8,261 nucleotides of DNA from an uncultured Polynucleobacter sp. (GTDB taxonomy: Bacteria > Pseudomonadota > Gammaproteobacteria > Burkholderiales > Burkholderiaceae): NCBI GenBank assembly GCA_937996825.1, contig CALKUJ010000206.1, positions 1 to 8,261 on the forward strand. The letters run 5' to 3'. Position 1 is the stretch's first letter. The number at the start of each line of letters is the position of its first letter. The position numbers were made by a program, and so were the translations under genes. The notes under the pieces were generated by a model that worked only from the letters and a program-made list of their open reading frames with translations, had not been told where the DNA came from and did not search any database. Positions 1-5,513 of this stretch are shown piece by piece.

Positions 1-1453
1 AACCCATTGGGCAAATCACCACCTCAAATGGCGCCATGGAGATTGGCCAAATAATGCCCTTCTCATCATGCCCCTGCTCAATTGCAGCACCCAGTAAACG
101 CGTGACACCGATTCCGTAACAACCCATCACCATTGGCTGGGCTTTACCTTGTTGATCCAGGTAAGTGCAACCCATCGCCTCTGAATAACGCGTGCCCAAT
201 TGGAATACGTGACCCACTTCAATGCCGCGGCAAATATCAACAACACCTTTGCCATCTGGAGAAGGATCACCAATGACAGCATTACGAATATCCAAAACCA
301 AAGGCTCAGGTAAATCACGACCCCAGTTCACACCGGTTAAGTGATGGCCAGCATCATTCGCACCACAAACAAAATCCGCCATATTGGCAACAGTGCGATC
401 AGCAACAACGGTAACATCAGCCCTCACACCAACAGGACCCAAATAGCCCGCAGGTGCATTACAAGCTTGTTTAATTTCTGCTTCTGTAGCAAAACGAGAT
501 TCGGCCATACCAGGAATCTTGCTGGCCTTCACTTCATTGAGCTCATGGTCACCGCGCACCAACAACATAAAGAGTTTGGCTGGACCATCCTCTTGATCGG
601 CAGCAAATAGCAAGGACTTCACAGTGGACTCAAGCGGAACATTTAAGAATTTAGCCACATCAGCGCAATTAGTTTTGTCAGGCGTTGGAACTTTGCTCAT
701 TGCCGCTGAGGCTCTAGCACGACTGGCAATCAAAGCCAATGATTCCGCTGCTTCCAAATTAGCCGCGTAATCAGAATTGGGGCAATACACAATCGCATCT
801 TCACCTGTATCGGCAATCACGTGGAACTCTTGACTTCCGGATCCGCCAATGGCGCCGTTATCAGCAGTTACGGCACGGAACTGGAGGCCCATTCGCTTGA
901 AGATGCGGGTGTAAGCATCAAACATGATTTGATAAGACTTCTTAAGACCATCAACATCACGATCGAATGAGTAAGCATCTTTCATGCTGAACTCACGACC
1001 ACGCATGATGCCAAAGCGTGGACGACGCTCATCGCGGAATTTCGTTTGAATTTGATAAAAATTAACAGGCAATTGCTTGTAACTCTTGATTTCGTGACGA
1101 GCAATGTCAGTCACCACCTCTTCAGAGGTTGGCTGGATCAAAAAGTCGCGGTCATGACGATCTTTGATGCGCAATAGCTCTGGGCCCATCTTTTCCCAAC
1201 GACCGGTTTCTTGCCAAAGTTCAGCTGGCTGAACGACTGGCATTAACAGCTCAACGGCTCCGGCCTTATCCATTTCTTCTCGGATGATTCCCTCAACCTT
1301 CCTAATAACCTTAAGCCCCATGGGCATATAGTTGTAGATGCCGGCGCCTAGCTTGCGAATCAAGCCAGCACGCATCATGAGCTTATGGGAAACGATTTCC
1401 GCATCAGCTGGGGCTTCTTTTAGGGTACGGATAAAAAATTGACTGGCTTTCAT
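1..1453 (-). CDS. proS: Prolyl-tRNA synthetase ProS, bacterial type with editing domain (partial, 3' end beyond left edge)
   Basis: Class II aminoacyl-tRNA synthetase that charges tRNA-Pro with proline in the cytoplasm. About 484 codons are present from the ATG at 1453. The bacterial enzyme is usually about 570-580 residues, so most of the C-terminal anticodon-binding domain lies outside the window. Visible in order: N-terminal catalytic part beginning MKASQFFIRTLKEAPADAE; motif 2 with FRDERRPRFG at about residues 139-148; an inserted YbaK-like editing region between motifs 2 and 3 (roughly 225-410, with KSLLF and VRGDHELNEVK stretches), which in this family removes Ala-tRNA-Pro; motif 3 with GCYGIGVTR from about residue 444. 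No frame break was seen. It is divergent from rppH. The start is fixed by the conserved N-terminus; only a weak AAGTGA-like ribosome site precedes it. Identity is very secure. Confidence 0.97.
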   Translation of the reverse strand, partial: MKASQFFIRTLKEAPADAEIVSHKLMMRAGLIRKLGAGIYNYMPMGLKVIRKVEGIIREEMDKAGAVELLMPVVQPAELWQETGRWEKMGPELLRIKDRHDRDFLIQPTSEEVVTDIARHEIKSYKQLPVNFYQIQTKFRDERRPRFGIMRGREFSMKDAYSFDRDVDGLKKSYQIMFDAYTRIFKRMGLQFRAVTADNGAIGGSGSQEFHVIADTGEDAIVYCPNSDYAANLEAAESLALIASRARASAAMSKVPTPDKTNCADVAKFLNVPLESTVKSLLFAADQEDGPAKLFMLLVRGDHELNEVKASKIPGMAESRFATEAEIKQACNAPAGYLGPVGVRADVTVVADRTVANMADFVCGANDAGHHLTGVNWGRDLPEPLVLDIRNAVIGDPSPDGKGVVDICRGIEVGHVFQLGTRYSEAMGCTYLDQQGKAQPMVMGCYGIGVTRLLGAAIEQGHDEKGIIWPISMAPFEVVICPMG

Positions 1454-1468
1454 GGTTCACTTTATAAA

Positions 1469-1498
1469 ATAATGGATAGGCTATATAGCTATAATCAA
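1469..1498 (-). promoter_or_regulatory. Possible sigma70 promoter for proS
   Basis: On the minus strand, TTGATT (1498-1493) and CATTAT (1474-1469) are separated by 18 nt. A start near 1462 would leave a leader of only about 9 nt before the proS ATG at 1453, which is short, so the real promoter may use another A/T-rich hexamer in this gap such as TATAGC. Inferred from hexamer matches only. Confidence 0.35.
1490..1495 (+). promoter_or_regulatory. Probable -10 element of the rppH promoter
   Basis: A perfect TATAAT lies 43 nt upstream of the rppH ATG, predicting a start near 1502 and a leader of about 36 nt. No good -35 hexamer is found at 16-18 nt; the positions expected for it read about AAATAA. 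The promoter may therefore be weak or activator dependent. It overlaps the left arm of the 1493-1508 inverted repeat. Confidence 0.5.
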
Positions 1499-1508
1499 TT
1501 TATTGATT
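1493..1508. repeat. 7-bp perfect inverted repeat in the proS/rppH divergent promoter region
   Basis: AATCAAT and ATTGATT are exact reverse complements separated by TT. The repeat overlaps the rppH TATAAT and the candidate proS -35, so a bound dimeric regulator could affect both genes. This is a positional inference; A/T-rich intergenic DNA also yields such palindromes by chance. Confidence 0.45.
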
Positions 1509-1510
1509 TT

Positions 1511-1526
1511 AAAGGATTAAAGGATT
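1511..1526 (+). repeat. Tandem 8-bp direct repeat in the rppH leader
   Basis: The unit AAAGGATT occurs twice back to back (1511-1518, 1519-1526), followed by AAGG at 1527-1530, which sits 7 nt before the rppH ATG and probably acts as the Shine-Dalgarno. Each unit also contains an AAGGA-like core, so the leader holds three stacked ribosome-site-like sequences of which only the last is well spaced. Confidence 0.6.
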
Positions 1527-1537
1527 AAGGCACGAAT

Positions 1538-2128
1538 ATGCTCGACAGAGAAGGGTACAGACCCAACGTCGGCATCGTTCTACTCAATCAACGCAACGAA
1601 GTATTTTGGGGGAAACGTGTTGGCCAGCACTCTTGGCAGTTCCCGCAAGGTGGCATCCAACACGGCGAAAACCCAGAACAAGCAATGTATCGCGAGTTGC
1701 ATGAGGAGATCGGTCTAGAGCCGCAACACGTCCAAATCATTGGACGAACCCGTGAATGGCTACGTTATGACGTGCCACAGGAGTTTTTGCGTCGTCCATC
1801 CGCAGCAAATACAGCTCGCCGTTCAACCCGTCAAGCTTATCGTGGGCAAAAGCAAATTTGGTTCTTATTGCGCATGGTGGGTCGTGATAGCGATGTTTGT
1901 TTGCGTGCCACAGACCACCCAGAATTTGATGCCTGGCGCTGGAGTCCTTATTGGATTCCATTGGATGTGGTGATTGATTTCAAACGTGAAGTTTATGAAT
2001 TGGCATTATCGGAGTTGGCAAGGTACATCTCGCGAGGACCTCGGATGATGATGATGCCGTGGGGTTCGCCATTGGATCTTTATAAGTCAACATCACATGA
2101 CCCCAAACAGGATTCGGAGCACTCTTGA
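1538..2128 (+). CDS. rppH: RNA pyrophosphohydrolase RppH (Nudix hydrolase)
   Basis: Removes pyrophosphate from the 5' triphosphate end of mRNAs, which opens them to RNase E decay. The 196-residue protein opens with MLDREGYRPNVGI, characteristic of RppH/NudH, and has a complete Nudix box at residues 38-60 (G-x5-E-x7-REL-x-EE-x-GL) with the metal-binding glutamates present. The C-terminal part GQKQIWFLLRMVGRD...HPEFDAWRW matches the family. It is somewhat longer than the E. coli protein (about 176). Between DVPQEFLRR and YRGQKQ there is a basic, Ser/Thr/Ala-rich loop (about residues 87-101) that E. coli lacks, and there is a run of four Met at 170-173. AAGG at 1527-1530 is the ribosome site. 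Its stop codon overlaps the TTG start of the next gene, so the two are probably cotranscribed and translationally coupled. Confidence 0.96.
   Translation: MLDREGYRPNVGIVLLNQRNEVFWGKRVGQHSWQFPQGGIQHGENPEQAMYRELHEEIGLEPQHVQIIGRTREWLRYDVPQEFLRRPSAANTARRSTRQAYRGQKQIWFLLRMVGRDSDVCLRATDHPEFDAWRWSPYWIPLDVVIDFKREVYELALSELARYISRGPRMMMMPWGSPLDLYKSTSHDPKQDSEHS
2116..2119 (+). promoter_or_regulatory. Shine-Dalgarno that supports the TTG start of the CNP1-like gene
   Basis: GGAG ends 5 nt before TTG at 2125 and lies inside the last codons of rppH. No in-frame ATG occurs nearby. The TTG start also gives a complete signal peptide, which together support this unusual start. Confidence 0.6.
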
Positions 2129-2655
2129 GCCATCATTTATCTTTTAAGAATATTTTTAAAGTTCTACTGAGCTTATTTGCAACATTGAGCATCATTGCTC
2201 ATGCTCAATACAAAACCTTGGACCCTAACGATCAAAATGATCCAGATGCTCCAAGATTTTGGGAAGAAGCCGAAGTCAAAATTCCAACCGCTCCACCATC
2301 AAAAGATCTAAAACCTTTTTATGTATCAGCCATTTCTCAGCTTCAATTTGCTCTGGATGCTCCATCGATTGCATTTGGCAAAGATGAAGTGATTCGCTAT
2401 GTTGTTGTCATCACAACACCCAGCGGCGCCCAACAAGTTAGCTATGAAGGAATTCGTTGCGAAAAATATGAGTGGCGTCTATACGCGACCATGCAAAAAG
2501 ATGGTGTGTGGCATAAATCTGCTAACAGTCGTTGGCAAGTCATCCGCAATACTGGCTATAACTCTTACCATGCAGCCTTGGTCAGAGATGCCTTTTGTGA
2601 CAACGCGATTCCACGCAGAAGCGCCAAGGAAATTATTCCTTTGCTGAAACCTTAA
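2125..2655 (+). CDS. CNP1-like family exported protein, function unknown
   Basis: A 176-residue protein I recognise as CNP1-like, a family found mainly in betaproteobacteria with no established function. It begins with a TTG codon that shares TTGA with the rppH stop. Residues 1-27 form a signal peptide: polar/basic start with K9 and K12, a hydrophobic core (VLLSLFATLSII), and a likely signal peptidase I site after AHA at 25-27, giving a mature protein starting QYKTLD. No lipobox cysteine is seen, so a soluble periplasmic location is expected. The mature part has FWEEAEVKIP near residue 45, SYEGIRCEKYEWRLYA around 106-121 and SRWQVIRNTGYNSYHAALVRDAFC at 135-158. Two cysteines, C112 and C158, could form a disulfide. 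The downstream hairpin overlaps its stop codon. Family assignment comes from pattern memory; the role is unknown. Confidence 0.85.
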   Translation: MSHHLSFKNIFKVLLSLFATLSIIAHAQYKTLDPNDQNDPDAPRFWEEAEVKIPTAPPSKDLKPFYVSAISQLQFALDAPSIAFGKDEVIRYVVVITTPSGAQQVSYEGIRCEKYEWRLYATMQKDGVWHKSANSRWQVIRNTGYNSYHAALVRDAFCDNAIPRRSAKEIIPLLKP

Positions 2656-2679
2656 GTTTTAGATCGAAAACTAAGGTTT
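2647..2679. terminator. Probable bidirectional terminator between convergent CNP1-like gene and proB
   Basis: A long stem is formed by arms 2647-2660 and 2667-2679 with one bulged A and a 6-nt loop AGATCG. The outer arm pairs AAACCTTA with TAAGGTTT and the inner arm AGTTTT with AAAACT. It sits exactly between two converging genes and overlaps the stop codon at 2653-2655. T-rich ends on both strands suit two-way termination, though no clean run of six T follows in either direction. Confidence 0.55.
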
Positions 2680-2697
2680 AAATTTATTCGGGTTTGC

Positions 2698-3489
2698 TCA
2701 CTTCTTTGCAGTCAGTTGAGAGCCAATCGATTCACCTTTAGCAAGTCGAACCAAGACATTCTCTTCAAGACCAGAGGCAATCACAGTGTCGGCGCCTGAT
2801 TGAGCAGCCACCTTAGCTGCCAATACTTTGGTGAGCATGCCACCTTTGCCAATATCACTTCCAGCACCACCAGCCATCTTTTCTAAAGCAGGATCACCCG
2901 CTTGGGCTTCCTGAATTAAATGTGCATTGGAATCATTGCGTGGATCAGCACTGAATAAGCCACCTTGATCAGTCAAAATAATCAAAGCATCAGCCTCAAT
3001 CAGATTGGTCACCAAAGCACCTAAAGTATCGTTATCACCAAATTTGATTTCATCAGTGACGACTGTGTCGTTTTCATTGATGATAGGTACAACACCATGC
3101 TTGAGCAGCGTTAACAAAGTCATGCGTGCATTTTGATTTCTTTGCTCATCTGCCAAATCAGCATTGGTGAGCAATACCTGTGCAGTTCTAATTCCATACT
3201 TAGCAAAACAAGTTTCATAAACTTGCACCAAGCCCATTTGACCAACAGCAGCTGCAGCTTGTAATTCATGAATATCTGTAGGACGCTTACTCCAATTCAA
3301 GCGTTGCATACCTTCGGCAATAGCACCAGAACTGACCATCACCACTTGCTTACCCATTGTGCGTAACTCAGCCATTTGAGCAGCCCAGCGACCAATCGCT
3401 GCATGATCAAGACCCTGACCACGATTGGTCACCAGCGTTGAACCTACTTTGATCACGATGCATTCTGCATCTTGTATTGCTTTGCTCAC
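2698..3489 (-). CDS. proB: Glutamate 5-kinase ProB, short form lacking the PUA domain
   Basis: Phosphorylates L-glutamate to glutamyl 5-phosphate, the first step of proline synthesis and the usual proline feedback point. The 263 residues make a complete amino acid kinase domain: IVIKVGSTLVT at 11-21 with K14, VSSGAIAEG at 52-60, NEND at 138-141, GDND at 151-154, LTDQGGLFSADPR at 172-184 and GKGGMLTK near 214-221. The chain ends at IGSQLTAKK, where E. coli ProB reads VGTLF and goes on into a PUA domain of about 100 residues. No remnant fits in the 42 bp to the CNP1 stop, so the enzyme is cleanly PUA-less. A GTG start at 3489 is chosen over the TTG at 3492 because AAGGAG (3501-3496) is 6 nt from GTG. 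It lies 55 nt downstream of obgE and is probably cotranscribed with it. Confidence 0.95.
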   Translation of the reverse strand: MSKAIQDAECIVIKVGSTLVTNRGQGLDHAAIGRWAAQMAELRTMGKQVVMVSSGAIAEGMQRLNWSKRPTDIHELQAAAAVGQMGLVQVYETCFAKYGIRTAQVLLTNADLADEQRNQNARMTLLTLLKHGVVPIINENDTVVTDEIKFGDNDTLGALVTNLIEADALIILTDQGGLFSADPRNDSNAHLIQEAQAGDPALEKMAGGAGSDIGKGGMLTKVLAAKVAAQSGADTVIASGLEENVLVRLAKGESIGSQLTAKK

Positions 3490-3494
3490 CAAGC

Positions 3495-3501
3495 ACTCCT
3501 T
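3495..3501 (-). promoter_or_regulatory. Strong Shine-Dalgarno of proB
   Basis: AAGGAGT on the minus strand. Its spacing is about 6 nt to GTG at 3489 and only about 3 nt to TTG at 3492, so it decides for GTG. The 52-nt gap above it is A/T rich with partial repeats of ATCAAAGAT/AAAGATCAAAT and no clear promoter or terminator. Confidence 0.7.
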
Positions 3502-3544
3502 AAATACATATATTTTTTATCTTTGATGATTTGATCTTTAACTT

Positions 3545-4639
3545 TTAATCATTAACTTCGTCGTCATCCAAGTCTTTATTTTGAAAACGTGGATCAGCTT
3601 CGTGCTCTTCCGCTTCATCGCGCTGCGCTTTTTTCGCATCAAGATCTGTCTGAATGGCATAACAAAGTTGTTGGCAACCCTCACCAGTCAAAGCTGAAAT
3701 TTCAAAGACAGGTCCTTTCCATCCGTAGGCCTTGATGAAAGTCTTGATCTTGGCAGCACGTTCCTCGGCAGGAATCATGTCGACCTTGTTCAAGACCAAC
3801 CAACGTGGTTTGTCGTACAAAGACTCATCGTATTTCTTCAACTCATTCACAATCGCTTTGGCTTCTCCAACAATATCGACATTGTCATCAAACGGAGCCA
3901 TATCAACCAAATGCAACAACAAATTGGTGCGTTGTAAATGTCGTAAAAAACGATGCCCAAGACCAGCGCCTTCTGCTGCACCTTCAATCAATCCTGGAAT
4001 ATCGGCAATGACGAAGCTTCGCTCAGCCCCGACTCGCACCACACCTAAATTAGGATGCAAGGTTGTGAATGGGTAGTCTGCAATCTTGGGGCGTGCGTTT
4101 GATACGGCAGTGATCAATGTTGACTTGCCTGCATTAGGCATTCCCAACAAGCCAACATCGGCCAACACTTTCAGCTCCAATCTGAGTTTGTGCTCTTCAC
4201 CAGGTAAGCCATTGGTTTTTTGTCTTGGTGCACGATTGGTGCTGCTCTTGAAATGCAAGTTACCCCAACCACCAGCGCCGCCTTTGGCTAAACATAAACG
4301 TTGACCGTGATACGTTAAGTCAGCGATGACTTCATTGGTATCCATGTCATGAATGATCGTACCCACTGGCATGCGCAATTCAATGTCTTCACCAGCGCGC
4401 CCATAACAATCTGACCCTCTTCCTGGCTCACCATTTTGGGCAAGATGTTTTTTTGCAAAACGATAATCCACCAGGGTATTGATGTTTCGATCAGCAATTG
4501 CGTAAACACTGCCGCCTCGACCGCCATCACCACCATCTGGTCCGCCAAATTCAATAAATTTTTCGCGACGCATCGAAGCGCTTCCAGAGCCGCCATGGCC
4601 TGCCACTACTTCAATACGAGCTTCGTCGATAAATTTCAT
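3545..4639 (-). CDS. obgE: GTPase Obg/CgtA, 50S ribosome assembly and growth control
   Basis: Essential GTPase that binds the 50S subunit and links ribosome maturation, stringent response and chromosome events. It has 364 residues from ATG 4639. The glycine-rich Obg fold fills about 1-158 (KFIDEARIEVVAGHGGSGSAS; GGPDGGDGGRGGSVY). The G domain follows: G1 GMPNAGKS at 166-173, switch I YPFTTL near 189-194, G3 DIPGLIEGA near 213-221, G4 NKVD at 284-287 and G5 SAL at 315-317. The tail (335-364) is acidic, with no OCT domain, as is usual in proteobacteria. An in-frame TTG at 4648 would add three residues; ATG is preferred because KFIDEA is the conserved N-terminus and a weak GGA precedes it by 4 nt. 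An intrinsic terminator ends only 11 nt upstream, so expression needs read-through or a promoter I could not identify. Confidence 0.97.
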   Translation of the reverse strand: MKFIDEARIEVVAGHGGSGSASMRREKFIEFGGPDGGDGGRGGSVYAIADRNINTLVDYRFAKKHLAQNGEPGRGSDCYGRAGEDIELRMPVGTIIHDMDTNEVIADLTYHGQRLCLAKGGAGGWGNLHFKSSTNRAPRQKTNGLPGEEHKLRLELKVLADVGLLGMPNAGKSTLITAVSNARPKIADYPFTTLHPNLGVVRVGAERSFVIADIPGLIEGAAEGAGLGHRFLRHLQRTNLLLHLVDMAPFDDNVDIVGEAKAIVNELKKYDESLYDKPRWLVLNKVDMIPAEERAAKIKTFIKAYGWKGPVFEISALTGEGCQQLCYAIQTDLDAKKAQRDEAEEHEADPRFQNKDLDDDEVND

Positions 4640-4649
4640 AAGATCCAAT

Positions 4650-4679
4650 AAAAAAGGCCTCGCTGTTTGGCGAGGCCTT
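4650..4679 (-). terminator. Intrinsic terminator after rplU-rpmA, immediately upstream of obgE
   Basis: Perfect 10-bp stem AAGGCCTCGC/GCGAGGCCTT (4679-4670 and 4663-4654) with a 6-nt loop, followed on the minus strand by a run of T ending about 4650. This is a textbook rho-independent terminator 44 nt past the rpmA stop. It leaves only 10 nt before the obgE ATG at 4639, so it may also act as an attenuator or as a 5' hairpin on obgE mRNA. Confidence 0.9.
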
Positions 4680-4722
4680 ATGCTGAGTTCTGAATGTTTT
4701 TCGTTATCTCAGTTAAGGCTAA

Positions 4723-4983
4723 TTAAGCTGTCGGAAGTACAGAAACGAAAGATTTCTTATCTGCACCTTTAACGCCAAATTGAACATGACCATCTACCAA
4801 TGCGAACAATGTGTGGTCTTTGCCACAACCAACATTCACGCCAGGGTGAACGCGTGTACCGCGTTGACGAACAATGATGCCGCCTGCGTTGATGGCTTGA
4901 CCGCCATAAACTTTAACGCCTAATCGTTTTGACTCTGAGTCACGGCCGTTACGTGTGGAACCGCCGCCTTTTTTCTGTGCCAT
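4723..4983 (-). CDS. rpmA: 50S ribosomal protein L27
   Basis: L27 lies in the large subunit with its N-terminal tail reaching the peptidyl transferase centre. The 86-residue protein has the normal length and signature: N-terminal MAQKKGGGSTRNGRDSESKRLGVK, then GGQAINAGGIIVRQRGTRVHPGVNVGCGKDHTLFAL. The tail starts directly with AQKKGGGS, so the cleaved extension known from Firmicutes is absent. GGAG on the minus strand sits 6 nt before the ATG. It follows rplU by 21 nt, an arrangement conserved across most bacteria, and the pair is closed by the terminator at 4650-4679. Confidence 0.98.
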   Translation of the reverse strand: MAQKKGGGSTRNGRDSESKRLGVKVYGGQAINAGGIIVRQRGTRVHPGVNVGCGKDHTLFALVDGHVQFGVKGADKKSFVSVLPTA

Positions 4984-5004
4984 TTTCTACTCCGCCTCTG
5001 CCTA

Positions 5005-5316
5005 TTAGGCCTTGATCGTGTTAATCAAAATCTCAGTAAAGTTCTGACGATGTCCTTGACGCTTTTGATAGTGCTTGCGTCGACGCATCTTAAAAATCTT
5101 CACTTTGTCATGACGACCCTGAGAAATAACAGTGGCTTTAACAGTTGCACCACTCACCAATGGCTCACCAAACTTCAGTGATTCGCCTTCGCCTACGGCG
5201 AGAACTTGGTCAATAGTGATTTCACTGCCTACATCCGCTGGTATCTGTTCTATTTTCAATTTTTCACCAGCAGCAACTTTGTATTGTTTGCCACCGGTTT
5301 TTATGACCGCGTACAT
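5005..5316 (-). CDS. rplU: 50S ribosomal protein L21
   Basis: L21 binds 23S rRNA and helps early assembly of the large subunit. The 103-residue protein matches the normal length, with MYAVIKTGGKQYKVAAGEKLKIEQI at the start and the basic rRNA-binding segment KVKIFKMRRRKHYQKRQGHRQ around residues 71-91. It is the first gene of the rplU-rpmA transcript, driven by the promoter at 5370-5399. An AGAAAG-like ribosome site precedes the ATG. It is divergent from ispB, as is common in proteobacteria. Confidence 0.98.
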   Translation of the reverse strand: MYAVIKTGGKQYKVAAGEKLKIEQIPADVGSEITIDQVLAVGEGESLKFGEPLVSGATVKATVISQGRHDKVKIFKMRRRKHYQKRQGHRQNFTEILINTIKA

Positions 5317-5340
5317 ATTGAAATCTTTCTATAAATATCC

Positions 5341-5359
5341 ACACGACCCCGTGCCGTGT
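5341..5359 (-). promoter_or_regulatory. Small hairpin in the rplU leader
   Basis: In the roughly 47-nt leader expected from the rplU promoter, ACACG and CGTGT can pair around a 9-nt loop. An alternative inner pairing of CACG with CGTG around GGGT uses the same right arm, so the two forms exclude each other. It could be a site for autoregulation by L21 or simply a stabilising 5' hairpin; the sequence does not decide. Confidence 0.3.
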
Positions 5360-5369
5360 AGAGCCCTAA

Positions 5370-5399
5370 ATTATATCCTCTAGCTATATTTCTAGTCAA
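5370..5399 (-). promoter_or_regulatory. Sigma70 promoter of the rplU-rpmA operon
   Basis: On the minus strand, TTGACT (5399-5394) and a perfect TATAAT (5375-5370) are separated by 18 nt. The expected start near 5363 gives a leader of about 47 nt before the rplU ATG at 5316. It is the best promoter in the window, as expected for a ribosomal protein operon. Confidence 0.85.
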
Positions 5400-5442
5400 A
5401 AAGTAAAATTCAAGGGAAACTAAGAGACATTCTCATGTTTTT

Positions 5443-5448
5443 TATAAT
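5443..5448 (+). promoter_or_regulatory. Probable -10 element of the ispB promoter
   Basis: A perfect TATAAT lies 70 nt upstream of the ispB ATG, giving a leader of about 58 nt. No convincing -35 is found at 16-18 nt (about CTAAGA). The gap 5317-5512 thus holds two divergent promoters whose hexamers are about 40 bp apart. Confidence 0.5.
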
Positions 5449-5470
5449 AAAACTTAAGTAATTCAATGAG

Positions 5471-5513
5471 TTAAACTAATAAGAATCAAAAACAGGGAAA
5501 TACCATTAGTTAA
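5471..5513 (+). promoter_or_regulatory. Potential hairpin spanning the ispB ribosome site and start codon
   Basis: TTAAACTAAT (5471-5480) can pair with ATTAGTTAA (5505-5513) with one bulged A. The loop carries the only Shine-Dalgarno-like sequence, AGGGA at 5494-5498, about 14 nt from the ATG at 5513, an unusually long spacing. The right arm lies between the ribosome site and the start codon and includes its first base. The stem is A/T rich and may be weak. Confidence 0.35.

Noticed and set aside
341..610. Plus-strand open frame antisense to proS
   Set aside because: It lies wholly inside the proS coding sequence, has no ribosome site or recognisable domain, and proS is continuous through it.
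2399..2647. Open frame of 82 codons inside the CNP1-like gene on the same strand
   Set aside because: It is an out-of-frame shadow; the longer frame has a signal peptide, a ribosome site and family motifs.
2656..2697. Decayed PUA domain of ProB downstream of its stop
   Set aside because: Only 42 bp are available before the convergent gene, occupied by a hairpin, and there is no translatable remnant.
3732..4304. Several plus-strand open frames antisense to obgE, and a further minus-strand frame at 4315-4596
   Set aside because: All are shadows of the well-conserved obgE frame; their translations are low in complexity or cysteine rich with no family resemblance.
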